Source: Novosphingobium sp. JCM 18896 | GTDB lineage: Bacteria; Pseudomonadota; Alphaproteobacteria; Sphingomonadales; Sphingomonadaceae | Assembly (NCBI RefSeq): GCF_025938095.1 | Contig: NZ_JAPCZF010000003.1 | Location: forward strand, 765,062-829,061 | Direction: 5' to 3' | DNA length: 64,000 nucleotides | Shown here: piece by piece, positions 42,326 through 52,796 of the stretch | Layout of the letters: each line of letters opens with the position of its first letter | Position numbering within the stretch: the stretch's first letter is position 1 | The notes under the pieces: generated by a model | Told to the model about the DNA's origin: nothing | Database searches by the model: none | What the model saw: the letters and a program-made list of their open reading frames with translations, nothing else | Translations under genes and position numbers: made by a program

Positions 42326-43201
42326 ATGTCCGAACGTCTGGCTATCTTCCTACAGCATGTCTGGCCCAAGCGCCGGCTGACCGCACTGGCGGGCTGCATC
42401 GCCGGCGCGCGCGGCGGCGCCGCCACGACGGGCCTCATTCGATGGTTCGTGAGACGATACGGCGTCGATATGACCGAGGCAGCCCAAGCCGATGTGGCGC
42501 AATACGCAACGTTCAACGCGTTCTTTAGCCGCGCCCTGAAGCCGGGCCTGCGGCCCATCGCGCGCGCCGATTTCGTTTGCCCCGTCGACGGCGCGATCAG
42601 CCAGTTCGGCGGGATCGATGACCATGAAATCCTGCAAGCCAAAGGCCATCGTTTCACGACGCAGGATCTGTTGGGCGGTGATGGTGAACTTGCCGAGCAG
42701 TTCCGGCACGGCTCCTTCGCGAACCTCTACCTTTCCCCGCGAGACTATCACCGCTTGCACATGCCATGCGACGGCGTGCTCGAGCGCATGATCTACGTCC
42801 CGGGATCCCTATTTTCGGTCAACCCCGTGACCGCGCGCGGCGTCCCCAATCTCTTTGCGCGCAACGAGAGGGTGATTTGCCTTTTCGCATCGCCCGAGCA
42901 CGGCCCGTTCGCCTGTGTGCTGGTGGGGGCCACGATCGTCGGCAGCATCGCCACGACCTGGCACGGCATAGTCAATGGAAAGCGTCATGGGCAGACCACG
43001 GAGTGGCGCTATCACGACAGACCTGTGAACTTGCGCCAAGGCGAGGAGATGGGACGTTTCCTGCTGGGATCGACAATCGTCATGCTGTTCCACCGTGATG
43101 CTATCGTCTTCAACTCTGATTGGACGCCCGAGCGTCCTGTCCGGCTCGGCGAACGCATGGGTGATCGGCCGGCGGCAGAACCCACAGTGCTCAATCGCTG
43201 A
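42326..43201 (+). CDS. psd: phosphatidylserine decarboxylase proenzyme
   Basis: The 291-residue protein has RWFVRRYGVDMTEAAQADVA, FNAFFSRALKPGLRPI, FANLYLSPRDYHRLHMPCDG, and the self-cleavage motif LGST (FLLGSTIVMLF), where Ser becomes the pyruvoyl group. Asp/His residues of the processing triad are in PVDGAIS and RDYHRLH. It makes phosphatidylethanolamine at the membrane. The form is the longer, E. coli-like type. Confidence 0.95.
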   Translation: MSERLAIFLQHVWPKRRLTALAGCIAGARGGAATTGLIRWFVRRYGVDMTEAAQADVAQYATFNAFFSRALKPGLRPIARADFVCPVDGAISQFGGIDDHEILQAKGHRFTTQDLLGGDGELAEQFRHGSFANLYLSPRDYHRLHMPCDGVLERMIYVPGSLFSVNPVTARGVPNLFARNERVICLFASPEHGPFACVLVGATIVGSIATTWHGIVNGKRHGQTTEWRYHDRPVNLRQGEEMGRFLLGSTIVMLFHRDAIVFNSDWTPERPVRLGERMGDRPAAEPTVLNR

Positions 43202-43348
43202 ACGACTGCGACCAGCGACGAGCCGTCGGATACTGCTGCGATCCTGCCGCTGTGCGGCGGCCATCTTCACTTACGTTCAGGTGAAGGCACCTCTGGTCCA
43301 GCTCGCGCGTTGCTCCAACGACAGAGTGCAAAATCATGAGGTGATCAG

Positions 43349-43669
43349 ATGAGGGGCAGAGAACGCATTGCCGATGCGGTTGCGGGGCAAACGGGGCGCC
43401 AGCGCCGCAAGGCCTTCGTAAGATCGCTCGAAGAAACCGCTGCGCGGGCGGTTGTGACGGCGAGTGTGACGTTTGCCGTGGGGTGGGTGCTGAAGCGGAT
43501 GTTCGAGAAGTCCGTCAGCGAGGCGGCGAAAGAGGGTGCAAAGGATGGCGTCGACGAGAAGGTCGCCAAAACCGGCGCCGTGCCCGATGTCGGCACCGCT
43601 ACGGCTTCCACTGCACCCGCTCAGCCGACTGGGAGCAACGGGTCCGCAAACGCCACCACCTCCGGCTGA
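43349..43669 (+). CDS. hypothetical single-span membrane protein
   Basis: 106 residues: a basic N-terminus (RGRERIADAVAGQTGRQRRK), one hydrophobic stretch (AVVTASVTFAVGWVLKRMF) and a disordered Ala/Thr/Ser-rich tail. GAGGTGATCAG precedes the ATG. No family recognised. Confidence 0.6.
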   Translation: MRGRERIADAVAGQTGRQRRKAFVRSLEETAARAVVTASVTFAVGWVLKRMFEKSVSEAAKEGAKDGVDEKVAKTGAVPDVGTATASTAPAQPTGSNGSANATTSG

Positions 43670-43942
43670 GCTCAAGAGAGGCGGCGGCCGAACCTGCTGG
43701 ACCGGCCGCCGGCGATCTCGTCATACCTGGGTCCGCATGGGCTGAGATCGAGCGCACGCTCGTCCTTCCCGTTTCAGTAGCGCGCGCTAGACCGCGTGAT
43801 CTTCGAGGTGGCTTGGCGGGGGTGGCTGGAAATCGCGGGCCTCAGTCGCTGGCGCCGCCATCCTGCAAATGTCGCTTTACTGATCTGGAGCCTAGAAAAG
43901 ATGCAATGGGCTCGCCCGTGGTGGCAGCAGGGCGACAAGCTG

Positions 43943-44722
43943 TCAGAGCACCTCGGTCACACGCACGCTTTGCGCCAAATACTGGGCCTCGCCGAAAGCG
44001 GTCAAAAAGGCCACATCGGCAGCGTCGCGGCCAATGCCAATCTTGACCATTGCGCTTTCCATGGCCATGCCCGTCGCATCGATCATATGCCATTCGCCGC
44101 CGACGAAAACTTCCGCGACGGCATGGAAGTCGGGCGGGTCGACACCTAGCGCGTAAACGCTGGCGATCCGGGCCGGAATTCCTGCGGCCCGTGCGAACGT
44201 GATCAGCAGATGGGCATAATCCCGGCAAACGCCCTGACGGGTAATAAACGTATCGGCAGCCGTGGTGTCGCTGTTGCTCGATCCCGGCACATAACGCAGA
44301 TGTCGCTGAATCCAGTCGCGCATCGCGAGCACCTGGGAGCCGCCCTCAACCGAGCCGAAAGTCGCCTCGATAAAATCGCCGAAACGATCAGAGGGACAAT
44401 AGCGGGAGGGTAGCATGTATTGGACTGTTTCACCTGGCAGCAGATGGGGCTGCACCTTCGCGAGCGTCGCGCAATCGGTCAGGATCCGATTGATTGCCAC
44501 CCTCGCTTCGTATCTGACCCGCAGCTGGCTATCGACGCGGAGCCAAATGCGCTCGCCTATTCCGTCGTGCGAGGCCACCCGGGCGAAATGGTCGCACGGG
44601 GGCAGATCCAAGGTTCCCAGCTCCACGGACTGTTCCGGAATATGCGCGGCCTCGAACTGGAGGAGCACGTCGGTAGGACGCGCGAAGCGGTAGTCGAAGT
44701 GGACATCGATCTGGAGTTTCAT
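43943..44722 (-). CDS. transglutaminase-like cysteine protease family protein
   Basis: From ATG 44722 the protein has 259 residues. An N-terminal beta region (MKLQIDVHFDYRFARPTDVL) is followed by the transglutaminase core: AADTFITRQGVCRDYAHLLI with the catalytic Cys, DFHAVAEVFVGGEWH with His, and MIDATGM with Asp. This is the family often found with circularly permuted ATP-grasp/alpha-E genes, not present here. Probable peptidase or amide-bond enzyme, cytoplasmic. Confidence 0.9.
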   Translation of the reverse strand: MKLQIDVHFDYRFARPTDVLLQFEAAHIPEQSVELGTLDLPPCDHFARVASHDGIGERIWLRVDSQLRVRYEARVAINRILTDCATLAKVQPHLLPGETVQYMLPSRYCPSDRFGDFIEATFGSVEGGSQVLAMRDWIQRHLRYVPGSSNSDTTAADTFITRQGVCRDYAHLLITFARAAGIPARIASVYALGVDPPDFHAVAEVFVGGEWHMIDATGMAMESAMVKIGIGRDAADVAFLTAFGEAQYLAQSVRVTEVL

Positions 44723-44870
44723 GCTCGCCAAACTCACGGGTGCGCGGCCAGTGGCCATGAGGATCGAAATAATTCCGAAGTCTGAGGGATCGTGTCGGTT
44801 CGCCCTTGCGGCGGGACTGCTCGTAGCCGTCCAGACTGGCGGCCTTCCAGCTCTATTGGCGGAAGGGTTT

Positions 44871-45662
44871 CTAGCGATTGCAGGCGACGATCGCGGCGAT
44901 CACCGAAAGCGTCTCGTTGGGATCCCGGACCATCACCGTGTCGAGGCCGAGCGTCTTTGCCGGGTAATCGTTGCCGCCGGGGAAGATGGCGTCACCGATG
45001 AACATCATCGCGTCTAGACTTATCCCGCTTTCGTCCCTGAGCCGCTTGAGCCCATAGGCCTTGTCGACACCTTCGCGGGTTATGTCGATCGACGTCGCAC
45101 CGCCCATATTGATGGACAGGCCCGGAAGCCGTCGACGAAGATCGGCTTGGATAATCTTGCGTTTCGAAAAATCGGGATCCCAGGTTTCCTTAGCCTCGAT
45201 AGGCGCCTGCTGTCCAAGCGCCGAGAAGGTGATCTGGCTTCCGCGATCCTCGATGCGCTCGCCCCAGGTCCGTTCCGGGACGAAGCCCGTTGCAGCCAAG
45301 GCCTCGTCGAAGGCTCGAAATATCCGGGCCTTCTGCTCTTCGTCGAACAGCTCGGCGTAGACCGTCCGCCAGGCCCCGTCCTGGTAGACGAAAAGCTTGG
45401 TGCCGGTCGTCGGCATCAGCCACAACCTGGAAAGATCGGCTCGCGCGGGCAACCGCGAGGCGACTTGCTTTTCGAACTGCGGCCAGTCGCCGCCCGATAT
45501 GACTGCGACCTGCGCGACGCTCAATAGGTCGGCGAGGGCCTCGCCCATGTTTTCCTTTAGAGGCTGCTTGCTCTCGGCGAGCGTGCCATCGAGATCGAAA
45601 GCAACGAGTTCCTTCAAATTGGCCTCCGGTAGTGCGTGATCCATGTCGGGCTGGGCAACCAT
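44871..45662 (-). CDS. HAD-IIB hydrolase resembling eukaryotic phosphomannomutase
   Basis: The 263-residue protein has the HAD nucleophile motif AFDLDGTLAESKQPL, motif II VISGGDWPQ, and the C-terminal FIGDAIFPGGNDYPAK with Gly-Gly-Asn-Asp as in eukaryotic PMM. RLPGLSINMGGATSIDITREGVDK is the sugar-phosphate cap region. It could interconvert or dephosphorylate sugar phosphates. Bacterial alpha-D-phosphohexomutases are unrelated, so a PMM-type HAD is notable; hydrolase activity is equally possible. Confidence 0.85.
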   Translation of the reverse strand: MVAQPDMDHALPEANLKELVAFDLDGTLAESKQPLKENMGEALADLLSVAQVAVISGGDWPQFEKQVASRLPARADLSRLWLMPTTGTKLFVYQDGAWRTVYAELFDEEQKARIFRAFDEALAATGFVPERTWGERIEDRGSQITFSALGQQAPIEAKETWDPDFSKRKIIQADLRRRLPGLSINMGGATSIDITREGVDKAYGLKRLRDESGISLDAMMFIGDAIFPGGNDYPAKTLGLDTVMVRDPNETLSVIAAIVACNR

Positions 45663-45748
45663 GAATCGGCTTCACGTTTCTTCACGGCCGCAGGATATGG
45701 TCGTGATAGTCTGACAATAGATGCGCGGCATGACGCGAGCGCGAAAGC

Positions 45749-46015
45749 TCAGATCAGGCGAGGCTTGCGCTCGATTTTCTCGGACACGATGACGGCATCA
45801 GAAAAGTAAACCGTGGCGACGTGTCGATGTTCGGCATTCTCGATTTCTATGAAAGATGCGGGGTAAAGCATGCCGCCTTTGACTTCTTCGGCGCTAATAC
45901 CGCGCAGGGCCTGGACCGCGGATGCCCGCGCCGCCGCCAGATCGCTGAATTCATGTCCGCCCTCGTCCTCGATGTATCCGACGCCATTGCACAAATGCAG
46001 GAAATATATGGTCAT
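45749..46015 (-). CDS. DUF6894 small protein
   Basis: 88 residues, MTIYFLHLCNGVGYIEDEGG, the typical DUF6894 opening (xxYFxHLxxGxxxxxDxxG), then FSDLAAARASAVQALRGI. No Shine-Dalgarno precedes the ATG, and a promoter-like -10 ends eight bases upstream, so the mRNA may be leaderless. Function unknown. Confidence 0.85.
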   Translation of the reverse strand: MTIYFLHLCNGVGYIEDEGGHEFSDLAAARASAVQALRGISAEEVKGGMLYPASFIEIENAEHRHVATVYFSDAVIVSEKIERKPRLI

Positions 46016-46023
46016 AGCGCGAC

Positions 46024-46049
46024 AACCACGTCAGACCCCCGCCGGTTCC
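46024..46049 (-). promoter_or_regulatory. EcfG-type promoter before DUF6894
   Basis: GGAAC (46049-46045), 17 bases, GGTT (46027-46024), eight bases from the ATG at 46015. Transcription would start at or next to the initiation codon. Confidence 0.5.
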
Positions 46050-46116
46050 TGCGATGACGACCCTGTTCGAAGATAGACCTCGGCGCCCAAAGCGAAAACG
46101 GGATTTCACCCACCTG

Positions 46117-46677
46117 TCAGACCTTGCCAAAAGAGGCACGATCGAGCCGGGCGACCATCACGTCGTTTCCTTGGGCCTCGGCCACCGAACGGGCACTGTT
46201 ACCGGCAATGTCTCGGCTTGAAGCATCCGCGCCATGCATCAGGAGTTGGTCGACGATCGCGCTACGTCCAAAAAGCGCCGCCATCATGAGCGCTGTCTGA
46301 CCGGCATGATTGGTCCTGTTCGGCTCGGCACCCGCCGCGAGGAGGCGTGCGGCTATGCCCCCATGCCCCTTGAAGGCGACTCCCATCAAGGCCGTGTTTC
46401 CGCGCGCGGCGTCGGGGCGATCGACCTGCGCCCCTGTCGCCAGTAGCATTGCCGTCGCATGTTCATGTCCATGATAGCTCGCGAGGATGAGCGGTGTGTA
46501 GCCGGCGCGGTCGCGGGCATCGATGTCCGCGCCTGCGCGCAAAAGAGCAGGGAGGACATCGACACGGCCGAGCCGCGCGGCGTCGAACAACAAATCCTGG
46601 ATGCGCTGCGCGGAAGGCAACGGCGCGAGTGCAGGATCGTCGTTCGCCGGCGGCTGGATAAGCCTCTCACAAAGCAT
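46117..46677 (-). CDS. ankyrin repeat protein overlapping katE
   Basis: The ATG at 46677 (GGAGGT upstream, inside katE) gives 186 residues with about four ankyrin repeats: [61 protein letters not shown] and [20 protein letters not shown]. It overlaps the katE 3' end by 11 bases. In Pseudomonas aeruginosa the ankyrin protein AnkB is encoded beside KatB and is needed for full catalase activity, so a similar support role is likely. Confidence 0.9.
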   Translation of the reverse strand: MLCERLIQPPANDDPALAPLPSAQRIQDLLFDAARLGRVDVLPALLRAGADIDARDRAGYTPLILASYHGHEHATAMLLATGAQVDRPDAARGNTALMGVAFKGHGGIAARLLAAGAEPNRTNHAGQTALMMAALFGRSAIVDQLLMHGADASSRDIAGNSARSVAEAQGNDVMVARLDRASFGKV

Positions 46678-48883
46678 CGAGGTCGACCTCCAGCTCACGG
46701 GGCCAGAAACGCAGGGCCGCGATCGTCTCGACGAATTGCGCGGCGTCCTTGACAGAAGCGAGCGGCAAACAGGCATCGTCGAGCTTGTCGGCAATGCCGC
46801 CGGCCGCAAAGATCGGTTCGGCCTGCGGGGTGAGGCCGATGTACTTGCAGTGCGCAAAGGCGTCGCGAACAAAGTCTTGCGCCGCGGCGTCGCCCGCCAT
46901 TAGCTCGGCTCCGGCGTCAGAGACGATAAGCGCCACGGCGTCGAACAATACCGAAGGACCACCGTCGATCTTATGCTTGGCGGCGATCTTCGTGCCGTCG
47001 GATAAGGTTACGCCGCCGATCTTGGGGGCGACGATCTCATATGTAGCGCCGACCTTGCCGATCTCCTTCAAGAGACTCGCCAGTAGCTCAGCGTCGGCCC
47101 CGTCGCTGAGCAGGATGCCCAGTTTTCGGCCCGCGAAAGTCGCGGGGCCGTTCTTGACGATCGAAAGCGCGTCTGATGGCGCGAGACTGTCGATGGGGGG
47201 ACGCGCTGCCTGGGCCGGCGCCGGCAGGTCGGGAAGACCCAACCCGGCTGCCACGGTATCGGCGAGCCCGGCGTCGATATGGATGAGATGCGAGACCATG
47301 CGCGCGCGAATATCCGGCCGCTCGACCTTGCTCAGTTCGAAGGTGAGTGCATCGGCGATATGCTTCTGCTCGATCGGTGTCTGGCTGATGAAGAACTGCC
47401 GGGCCTGACTATAATGATCGGCAAAGCTCTCAGGCCTTAGGCGGAGTTTGGCGCCGTCTGGCTCGGCGGCGAAGCTCGTGAAACCTCGTGCCGGATCCTC
47501 GCGCGGACCGCCGATCGTCGCGCCCCAGCTGTTGGGCTCGTAGTTTACGCGGCCCCGGGGATTGGTCATCGCCATGTGTCCGTCCTGCTGGAAATGGGCG
47601 ACTGGACACTTCGGCGCGTTGATCGGGATGTGCGCGAAATTCGGGCTGCCGAGACGCTTGAGCTGCGTATCTAGGTAGGAGAAATTGCGACCCTGAAGCA
47701 GCGGGTCGTTCGTGAAATCGATACCGGGGGGGACGTTCTGCGTGCAGAAGGCAACCTGCTCGGTTTCCGCGAAAAAGTTATCGACGACGCGGTCGAGCAC
47801 AAGCCTGCCGACAAAACGGACAGGCAGGATTTCCTCGGGAATGATCTTGGTCGGATCAAGGACATCGAAGTCGAACTTGTCGGCGAAATCCTGATCGAAC
47901 AGTTGAAGCCCGAGTTCCCACTCGGGAAAGTCGCCGCCATTGATCGCATCCCACAGGTCGCGGCGATGGAAGTCGGGATCGGCGCCATTGATCTTCACGG
48001 CCTCGTTCCAGACGACGGACTGGAGCCCCTGCTTGGGCTTCCAGTGGAACTTTACGAAAGTCGACTTCCCCTTGGCGTCGACGAGCCGGAACGTGTGGAC
48101 GCCGAAGCCTTCCATCGTGCGATAAGATCGCGGTATCGCTCGGTCCGACATAGTCCACATAACCATGTGCATGGCTTCAGGGCTAAGGCTTATGAAATCC
48201 CAAAAGTTGTCGTGCGCGGTCTGAGCCTGCGGAAACATGCGGTCGGGCTCGGGCTTCGCCGCATGAATGAGATCGGGAAATTTGATCGCATCCTGGATGA
48301 AAAACACCGGGATGTTGTTGCCGACGAGGTCCCAATTTCCCTCTTTGGTATAGAGTTTGACCGCAAAGCCGCGCACGTCACGGGCCAGATCAAACGATCC
48401 CTTCGATCCAGCCACCGTGGAGAACCGAACGAAAGCAGGCGTGCGCTCGCCGACGCGCTGAAAAATGTCGGCGCGGGTAACATCGGCCAGACTCTCGGTG
48501 AGCTCGAAGAAGCCGTGGGCGCCGTAACCGCGTGCATGAACGACGCGCTCGGGGATGCGCTCATGATCGAAATGGAAGATCTTCTCCCGAAAGTGGAAGT
48601 CCTCGATCAACGTCGGTCCCCGGTCACCTTGCTTGAGCGTGTTCTGATCGTCGGCGACGGGCACACCCTGCTGTGTCGTAAGAACGGCAACATCGCCTTC
48701 AGCGGTCTGGTGAGTCTCGCCGCCACGCCCCTGGGGCTCGGCGTAGGCATCCCTCAAAGGCGCATCGGGCGGCACTGGCGATGCCTTCTGCGGCGATTCT
48801 CCAGGCATCGCCGTGCCGGAAGTGCGATCGGTCGGCGCCTTGGAGTTCGATGTCTTCGGGCTGGGGGAGGGCTTCTTGGCCAT
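46667..48883 (-). CDS. katE: large-subunit catalase HPII (KatE)
   Basis: The start at 48883 (AAGGAAG) gives 738 residues with a disordered N-terminus. The catalase core has distal His116 in [35 protein letters not shown], the Asn of [16 protein letters not shown], and the heme-ligand Tyr in [14 protein letters not shown]. After about residue 590 comes the flavodoxin-like C-terminal domain ([19 protein letters not shown]) of clade 2 catalases. It breaks hydrogen peroxide to water and oxygen, typically in stationary phase or stress. Confidence 0.96.
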   Translation of the reverse strand: MAKKPSPSPKTSNSKAPTDRTSGTAMPGESPQKASPVPPDAPLRDAYAEPQGRGGETHQTAEGDVAVLTTQQGVPVADDQNTLKQGDRGPTLIEDFHFREKIFHFDHERIPERVVHARGYGAHGFFELTESLADVTRADIFQRVGERTPAFVRFSTVAGSKGSFDLARDVRGFAVKLYTKEGNWDLVGNNIPVFFIQDAIKFPDLIHAAKPEPDRMFPQAQTAHDNFWDFISLSPEAMHMVMWTMSDRAIPRSYRTMEGFGVHTFRLVDAKGKSTFVKFHWKPKQGLQSVVWNEAVKINGADPDFHRRDLWDAINGGDFPEWELGLQLFDQDFADKFDFDVLDPTKIIPEEILPVRFVGRLVLDRVVDNFFAETEQVAFCTQNVPPGIDFTNDPLLQGRNFSYLDTQLKRLGSPNFAHIPINAPKCPVAHFQQDGHMAMTNPRGRVNYEPNSWGATIGGPREDPARGFTSFAAEPDGAKLRLRPESFADHYSQARQFFISQTPIEQKHIADALTFELSKVERPDIRARMVSHLIHIDAGLADTVAAGLGLPDLPAPAQAARPPIDSLAPSDALSIVKNGPATFAGRKLGILLSDGADAELLASLLKEIGKVGATYEIVAPKIGGVTLSDGTKIAAKHKIDGGPSVLFDAVALIVSDAGAELMAGDAAAQDFVRDAFAHCKYIGLTPQAEPIFAAGGIADKLDDACLPLASVKDAAQFVETIAALRFWPRELEVDLDAL

Positions 48884-49401
48884 GGTGCTTCCTTGGGATG
48901 GGAGATCAGCTTGATCACGTGTCTCGATCGCGCATCGCAAGTCGCGCCGCGAACATCGTCTCGAACGCGAGACCACCCTGCAAGTTGCACCGATAGGAAG
49001 AGAAATTTCTAACTTAATCTATGTTAATCAGATATTTGACAGACGCAGGCGATCGACTCTGATAAGAGAAGGCGGCTTGGAGCGACGCTTCCAGTCAGGC
49101 TCGGCTAGTTATGTTCGGACTGGCGTATTCTACCAGTGACTGGGCATTGGGTACCCGAGCGAAGACCGCTGGATTACAACCTATGTGACATGGGCGGTTC
49201 AAAGGCGGCAGATGGTGGGATACGGGCGGCGACCAGATCGCGTCTTCGAGCGCTTAGGGCTCGACGATCGGTCGCACTTCGCTGAGCGGAGGCAGGAAGC
49301 TATGACAGCGGCGCTGAGAAATGGCCGTCACATAGCTGGCGGAACCAGTGGCCGATCGTCAGGCCAAATGGCACTCGCTCTCGGCTTTGCGAGGGGCAAT
49401 T
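48884..49401. other. katE upstream region
   Basis: About 520 bases without a clear gene. Bases 49000-49060 are AT-rich (TTCTAACTTAATCTATGTTAATC), a plausible katE promoter zone. No GGAAC-type element was found in the first 150 bases. Confidence 0.4.
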
Positions 49402-49632
49402 TCAGGTGTTGCTGTTGCCCAGCGGCTTCGCACGCTTGGGATCGGCCCCGCTTTCGCCTTGCCCCTCAGTGTTCATGCCCGGTTCCAGGCGCTCGCGTTC
49501 GAGATCCGGGTCGAAAGTGTCGTCACGAGAACCACTCAAACTTGGGTTGCGAGCCCCGCCTGGTAACGATCTCTTGCGATCCCGGTCCCGCGCGCGTGAC
49601 CGATCTCCCGGTACTGAGTCGTTTTCTGACAT
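49402..49632 (-). CDS. small hydrophilic protein (76 aa)
   Basis: The ATG at 49632 is preceded by AAAGGAG. The product (MSENDSVPGDRSRARDRDRK) is charged and likely disordered, with SGSRDDTFDPDLERERLEPG in the middle. A stress-type promoter lies 22 bases upstream of the ATG. No family assigned. Confidence 0.62.
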   Translation of the reverse strand: MSENDSVPGDRSRARDRDRKRSLPGGARNPSLSGSRDDTFDPDLERERLEPGMNTEGQGESGADPKRAKPLGNSNT

Positions 49633-49654
49633 TTCTGAATCTCCTTTGCGAGGC

Positions 49655-49680
49655 AACCGGCCCGGATGCGCAATGGTTCC
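49655..49680 (-). promoter_or_regulatory. EcfG-type promoter before the 76-residue gene
   Basis: GGAAC (49680-49676), 17 bases, GGTT (49658-49655), followed 22 bases later by the ATG with a strong ribosome site between. Confidence 0.55.
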
Positions 49681-49909
49681 AGTCGCGCCGCGCGGTGACG
49701 GCAGTCTTTCTGCGAAGCGCTGGCCAAGTCAGCCTGGATCGCTGCCGGCAAGGCGCCACGTCAGCCGTCAAAGCGCAGCCGCAATTCGAGAGAATCAGCT
49801 GGGTTACCGGACCAGGGAATCTTCCAGAATCCAGCAGCCAGTGTTCACGCAGGTTAATGCGCGCAGCAGCGCAATGTGATCTACAGCTTTCATCGTCGTG
49901 GAGACCGTG

Positions 49910-50110
49910 ATGCCGACCCAATTAGAGCTCAACCTGATCTGGCGCCGCGCACGGGCTCAAATGGGGCTCGCGACGAAAGGTGAGTGGGCCGCCTCCGACC
50001 TTGGAGACCTTCATCTCCTGCGCCACGTCAAAAGTCCCTATCCGACATGGCAGCGGGCGGCTCCGAAGGGACCTTGGATCTTGCAGGGGCCATCGCAGGA
50101 AAAGGTCTAG
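49910..50110 (+). CDS. possible small protein (66 aa)
   Basis: ATG at 49910 with GGAG upstream; product MPTQLELNLIWRRARAQMGL, moderately hydrophobic then Trp/Pro-rich. No family is recognised and codon usage is not decisive. Kept as tentative. Confidence 0.3.
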   Translation: MPTQLELNLIWRRARAQMGLATKGEWAASDLGDLHLLRHVKSPYPTWQRAAPKGPWILQGPSQEKV

Positions 50111-50480
50111 AAACTCAAGAAAGCGCGATTTCGCGGGCCGCATTGCATGACCTTGCGCCGGTTGCGGCCACGGATCGGTTGCAGATATCGCTTCGACGAG
50201 GGGGGCTCAATTTTCTCCAGGCCTTGGGGCCCCACTATGGCGACTGGCAGCGGGCATTTGCACGCCAGTGAACCTTCGCATCGCCGTAGATTGGCGGTTC
50301 ATCGCGAGCGCCGGGCCGACAGGCTGGCGCCGACAGGAGGCCGCTTACTTCACAGAATCAGAATGACCTCAGCGGGCACTAGGGGGCGGAGCGTCGGGCG
50401 AAACGAGGGCGGACATCTTGCGAGACAACGCGAAGTGTCACGCCGATCGGGGCTGCCAGAGGTTATGTTGTTTAGGAGTG
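50111..50480. other. gene-free stretch
   Basis: About 370 bases between two tentative small genes; nothing recognisable on either strand. Confidence 0.4.
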
Positions 50481-50825
50481 CTAGCCGGTCTTCGGAGGCT
50501 TGCGGGTTGCCGAATTTGGGTTTCCTCCGGGGGTCACTACTTGGTCCCCGAGCTGCCCGGAACCGTGGTAACCGATTTCGGATTGACCGCCTTGCCAATC
50601 GGATCGGGCACCCCGCTCTTCCTTGCCCGTATGAGGGTTGGGATAAGCGCCGCCGGCACTCTGACCATCACCGCGGGGTTGGTTCGTTCCATCATGTCGC
50701 CCTTGGCCACTATCACTCTTTGGCATCGCCTGGGTGGGCAAGGCGCCGGGCTTCGAACTGTCGCCGGCGCCGATTTCGGCATGATCACGACCGTCATCGC
50801 CGTCTGTCTTCTCCGATCTTTTCAT
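50481..50825 (-). CDS. disordered Gly-rich protein (114 aa) with sphingomonad motif
   Basis: The ATG at 50825 has AAAGGAAA upstream. The protein is hydrophilic; the C-terminal half has GGAYPNPHTGKEERGA, GGQSEIGYHGSGQLG and PGGNPNSATR, a pattern (YPNPHTGK ... YHGxGQLG) I recognise from small sphingomonad proteins. The role is unknown; the composition suggests a stress-protective disordered protein. Confidence 0.65.
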   Translation of the reverse strand: MKRSEKTDGDDGRDHAEIGAGDSSKPGALPTQAMPKSDSGQGRHDGTNQPRGDGQSAGGAYPNPHTGKEERGARSDWQGGQSEIGYHGSGQLGDQVVTPGGNPNSATRKPPKTG

Positions 50826-51152
50826 GGCTTTCCTTTCGCGCCTCGCACCCGGACCGATAACTTCATTTCATCGCCGGAGTTTCGCAGGTTGAGCTGCGCA
50901 GGGCGCTAGTCACGACGGTTGCATGCGTGGAGGCACCCCGCCGCATGAGCGACGGGGCTGGCGATGAATTCGTGCAACCCCGGAAGTAATTGCCGGCTCG
51001 CCACCGTGACCTGGCTTGCTCGGGGCTTCCGAAAGCTGGCGCGGCAGGGGAAAACTAGGATATTTGCCCAGAGCGCTAGGGCAACCAGTTCCACCACCGT
51101 TTCCAAAGCCCGCTTCACGGTTTGTTGGCGAATGTAACCTATTCATTTTCTG
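50826..51152. other. intergenic region upstream of the EAL gene
   Basis: About 330 bases; no gene or clear promoter motif recognised. Confidence 0.4.
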
Positions 51153-52796
51153 ATGATTCCCGCTGCCTCCAGACAGAGCCTATCCCGCGTAAACGAAAGC
51201 GAGGCGCTCGCCTTTCTCGCCGCACCTGTCTTGCTAGTGGATGCAGATGGGCAGGTGGTGTCTGCGAACGCGCAGGCATGTGAAATGCTCGGGTGTTCCC
51301 CCGAACCGACTACAAGCCTTCCTCAGCTGCTGACGGTGAGCGGCGTCGCGCAGCACATCGAATTGCCGAAGTCGCAAGCCTCTGTCGGGCGATCCATGCT
51401 CCGGTTGAGCGATGGCCGCTCCGTTGCCGCCATGGTCCGAGCACTACCGAGCGGCGGATGGGTCGTCGCGCTCTACGACCTTGGCGCAATCATGTCGGAG
51501 GACGATCGGCAATCCAGCGATCCGGTTACCTCTCTTCTTAACCGCGAGGCTTTCAAGCGCGAACTCGCGCGGGCGCTCACCGCCAAGCAGTCCTTCGTGC
51601 TATTTGCCATCGGGCTCGAACGATTCCGGCAGATCAATGACGCGCTCGGCGCGGGCGTCGGAGACGCTCTTCTTCGCAAGGTGGGAGACCGGTTGCATAG
51701 CCTCGTCTCCACCGAGGACGTGATCGGTCGCCTCGGATATGACGAATTCGGCCTGATACGCCGCGGTATCGCTAGCAACGATGACATCGAAATCGAGGGG
51801 AAGCGGATCGTCGAACTTATCGCTCGCGCCTATGCGGTCGAAGGGCATATCCTCAATATCAGTGCGAGCGTTGGCATCGCGCGGCCCGCCGGCCAACCCG
51901 GAGAGGATGGCCTTATGGGCCATGCAAACCTCGCACTGATCGAGGCACGAGCAGAGGGCATTGGAACGTGCCGCCTGTTCGTGGCGGCGATGGCGGACAG
52001 GCTTCAGGAACGACGCCGGATCGAGCTGGGCCTGCGCCGCGCGATGGCGCTCAAGCAATTGGAATTGCATTACCAACCACAGATCCACCTGCGCTCAGGC
52101 GAGGTGGTGAGCTTCGAGGCGCTACTGCGCTGGCGGCGCGAGGATGGCTCGTTCATTTCGCCGGCCGACTTCGTGCCGATCGCCGAGGAGACGGGACTGA
52201 TCGTTCCCATCGGCGATTGGGTGATACGAACCGCTTGCTATGCCGCGGCACGATGGCCGCTGCCGGCGATCGTCGCTGTAAATCTCTCCGCCCAGCAGTT
52301 CCGCGGCGAGGGTCTGGTGAATACGGTGGTTTCCGCTCTGGCGAATTCGGGCCTTGATCCTGCAAGGCTCGAACTGGAAATAACGGAAAGCGCACTTCTC
52401 GACGACACCGCTGCCGTTGTGGGAACCTTGCAAAGCTTGCGCGCGCTCGGTGTCGGCATCGCGATGGATGATTTTGGAACTGGCTATTCTTCGCTGAGTT
52501 ACCTTCAGAAGTTTCCATTCGACAAAATCAAGATCGACCAATCGTTTGTCCGCCAAATGAATGGCAATGCTGAGGCCAAGGCTATCGTAAGCACGATTGC
52601 CTCGCTCGGAGCGACCCTTGGAATGAAGATCACGGCAGAGGGCGTGGAAACACAGGACCAGCTCGCGGAAATCCGTGAGCGCGGCTGCGACTATGTTCAG
52701 GGTTTTCTGACGGGTCGGCCGATGACCGCTGAAGCGGCGTGCAAACTCCTGGTCGACGCGACCCTAGAGGACATGAGGATCAATCGTGGAACTTAG
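51153..52796 (+). CDS. PAS-GGDEF(degenerate)-EAL cyclic-di-GMP phosphodiesterase
   Basis: 547 residues. An N-terminal PAS-like sensor ([20 protein letters not shown]) is followed by a diguanylate-cyclase fold whose signature is altered to GYDEF ([13 protein letters not shown], near residue 195), so it is probably inactive. The EAL domain is intact: FEALLRW (about 320), [31 protein letters not shown] and KIDQSFV. It should hydrolyse c-di-GMP. The stop overlaps the BLUF photoreceptor gene by 11 bases, so light may control it through a separate subunit. The chosen start is at 51153; an RBS is not obvious. Confidence 0.9.
   Translation: MIPAASRQSLSRVNESEALAFLAAPVLLVDADGQVVSANAQACEMLGCSPEPTTSLPQLLTVSGVAQHIELPKSQASVGRSMLRLSDGRSVAAMVRALPSGGWVVALYDLGAIMSEDDRQSSDPVTSLLNREAFKRELARALTAKQSFVLFAIGLERFRQINDALGAGVGDALLRKVGDRLHSLVSTEDVIGRLGYDEFGLIRRGIASNDDIEIEGKRIVELIARAYAVEGHILNISASVGIARPAGQPGEDGLMGHANLALIEARAEGIGTCRLFVAAMADRLQERRRIELGLRRAMALKQLELHYQPQIHLRSGEVVSFEALLRWRREDGSFISPADFVPIAEETGLIVPIGDWVIRTACYAAARWPLPAIVAVNLSAQQFRGEGLVNTVVSALANSGLDPARLELEITESALLDDTAAVVGTLQSLRALGVGIAMDDFGTGYSSLSYLQKFPFDKIKIDQSFVRQMNGNAEAKAIVSTIASLGATLGMKITAEGVETQDQLAEIRERGCDYVQGFLTGRPMTAEAACKLLVDATLEDMRINRGT

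Noticed and set aside
49185..49910. 241-codon plus-strand frame
   Set aside because: Low-complexity Arg/Cys-rich translation overlapping a better supported minus-strand small gene with a strong ribosome site and promoter.
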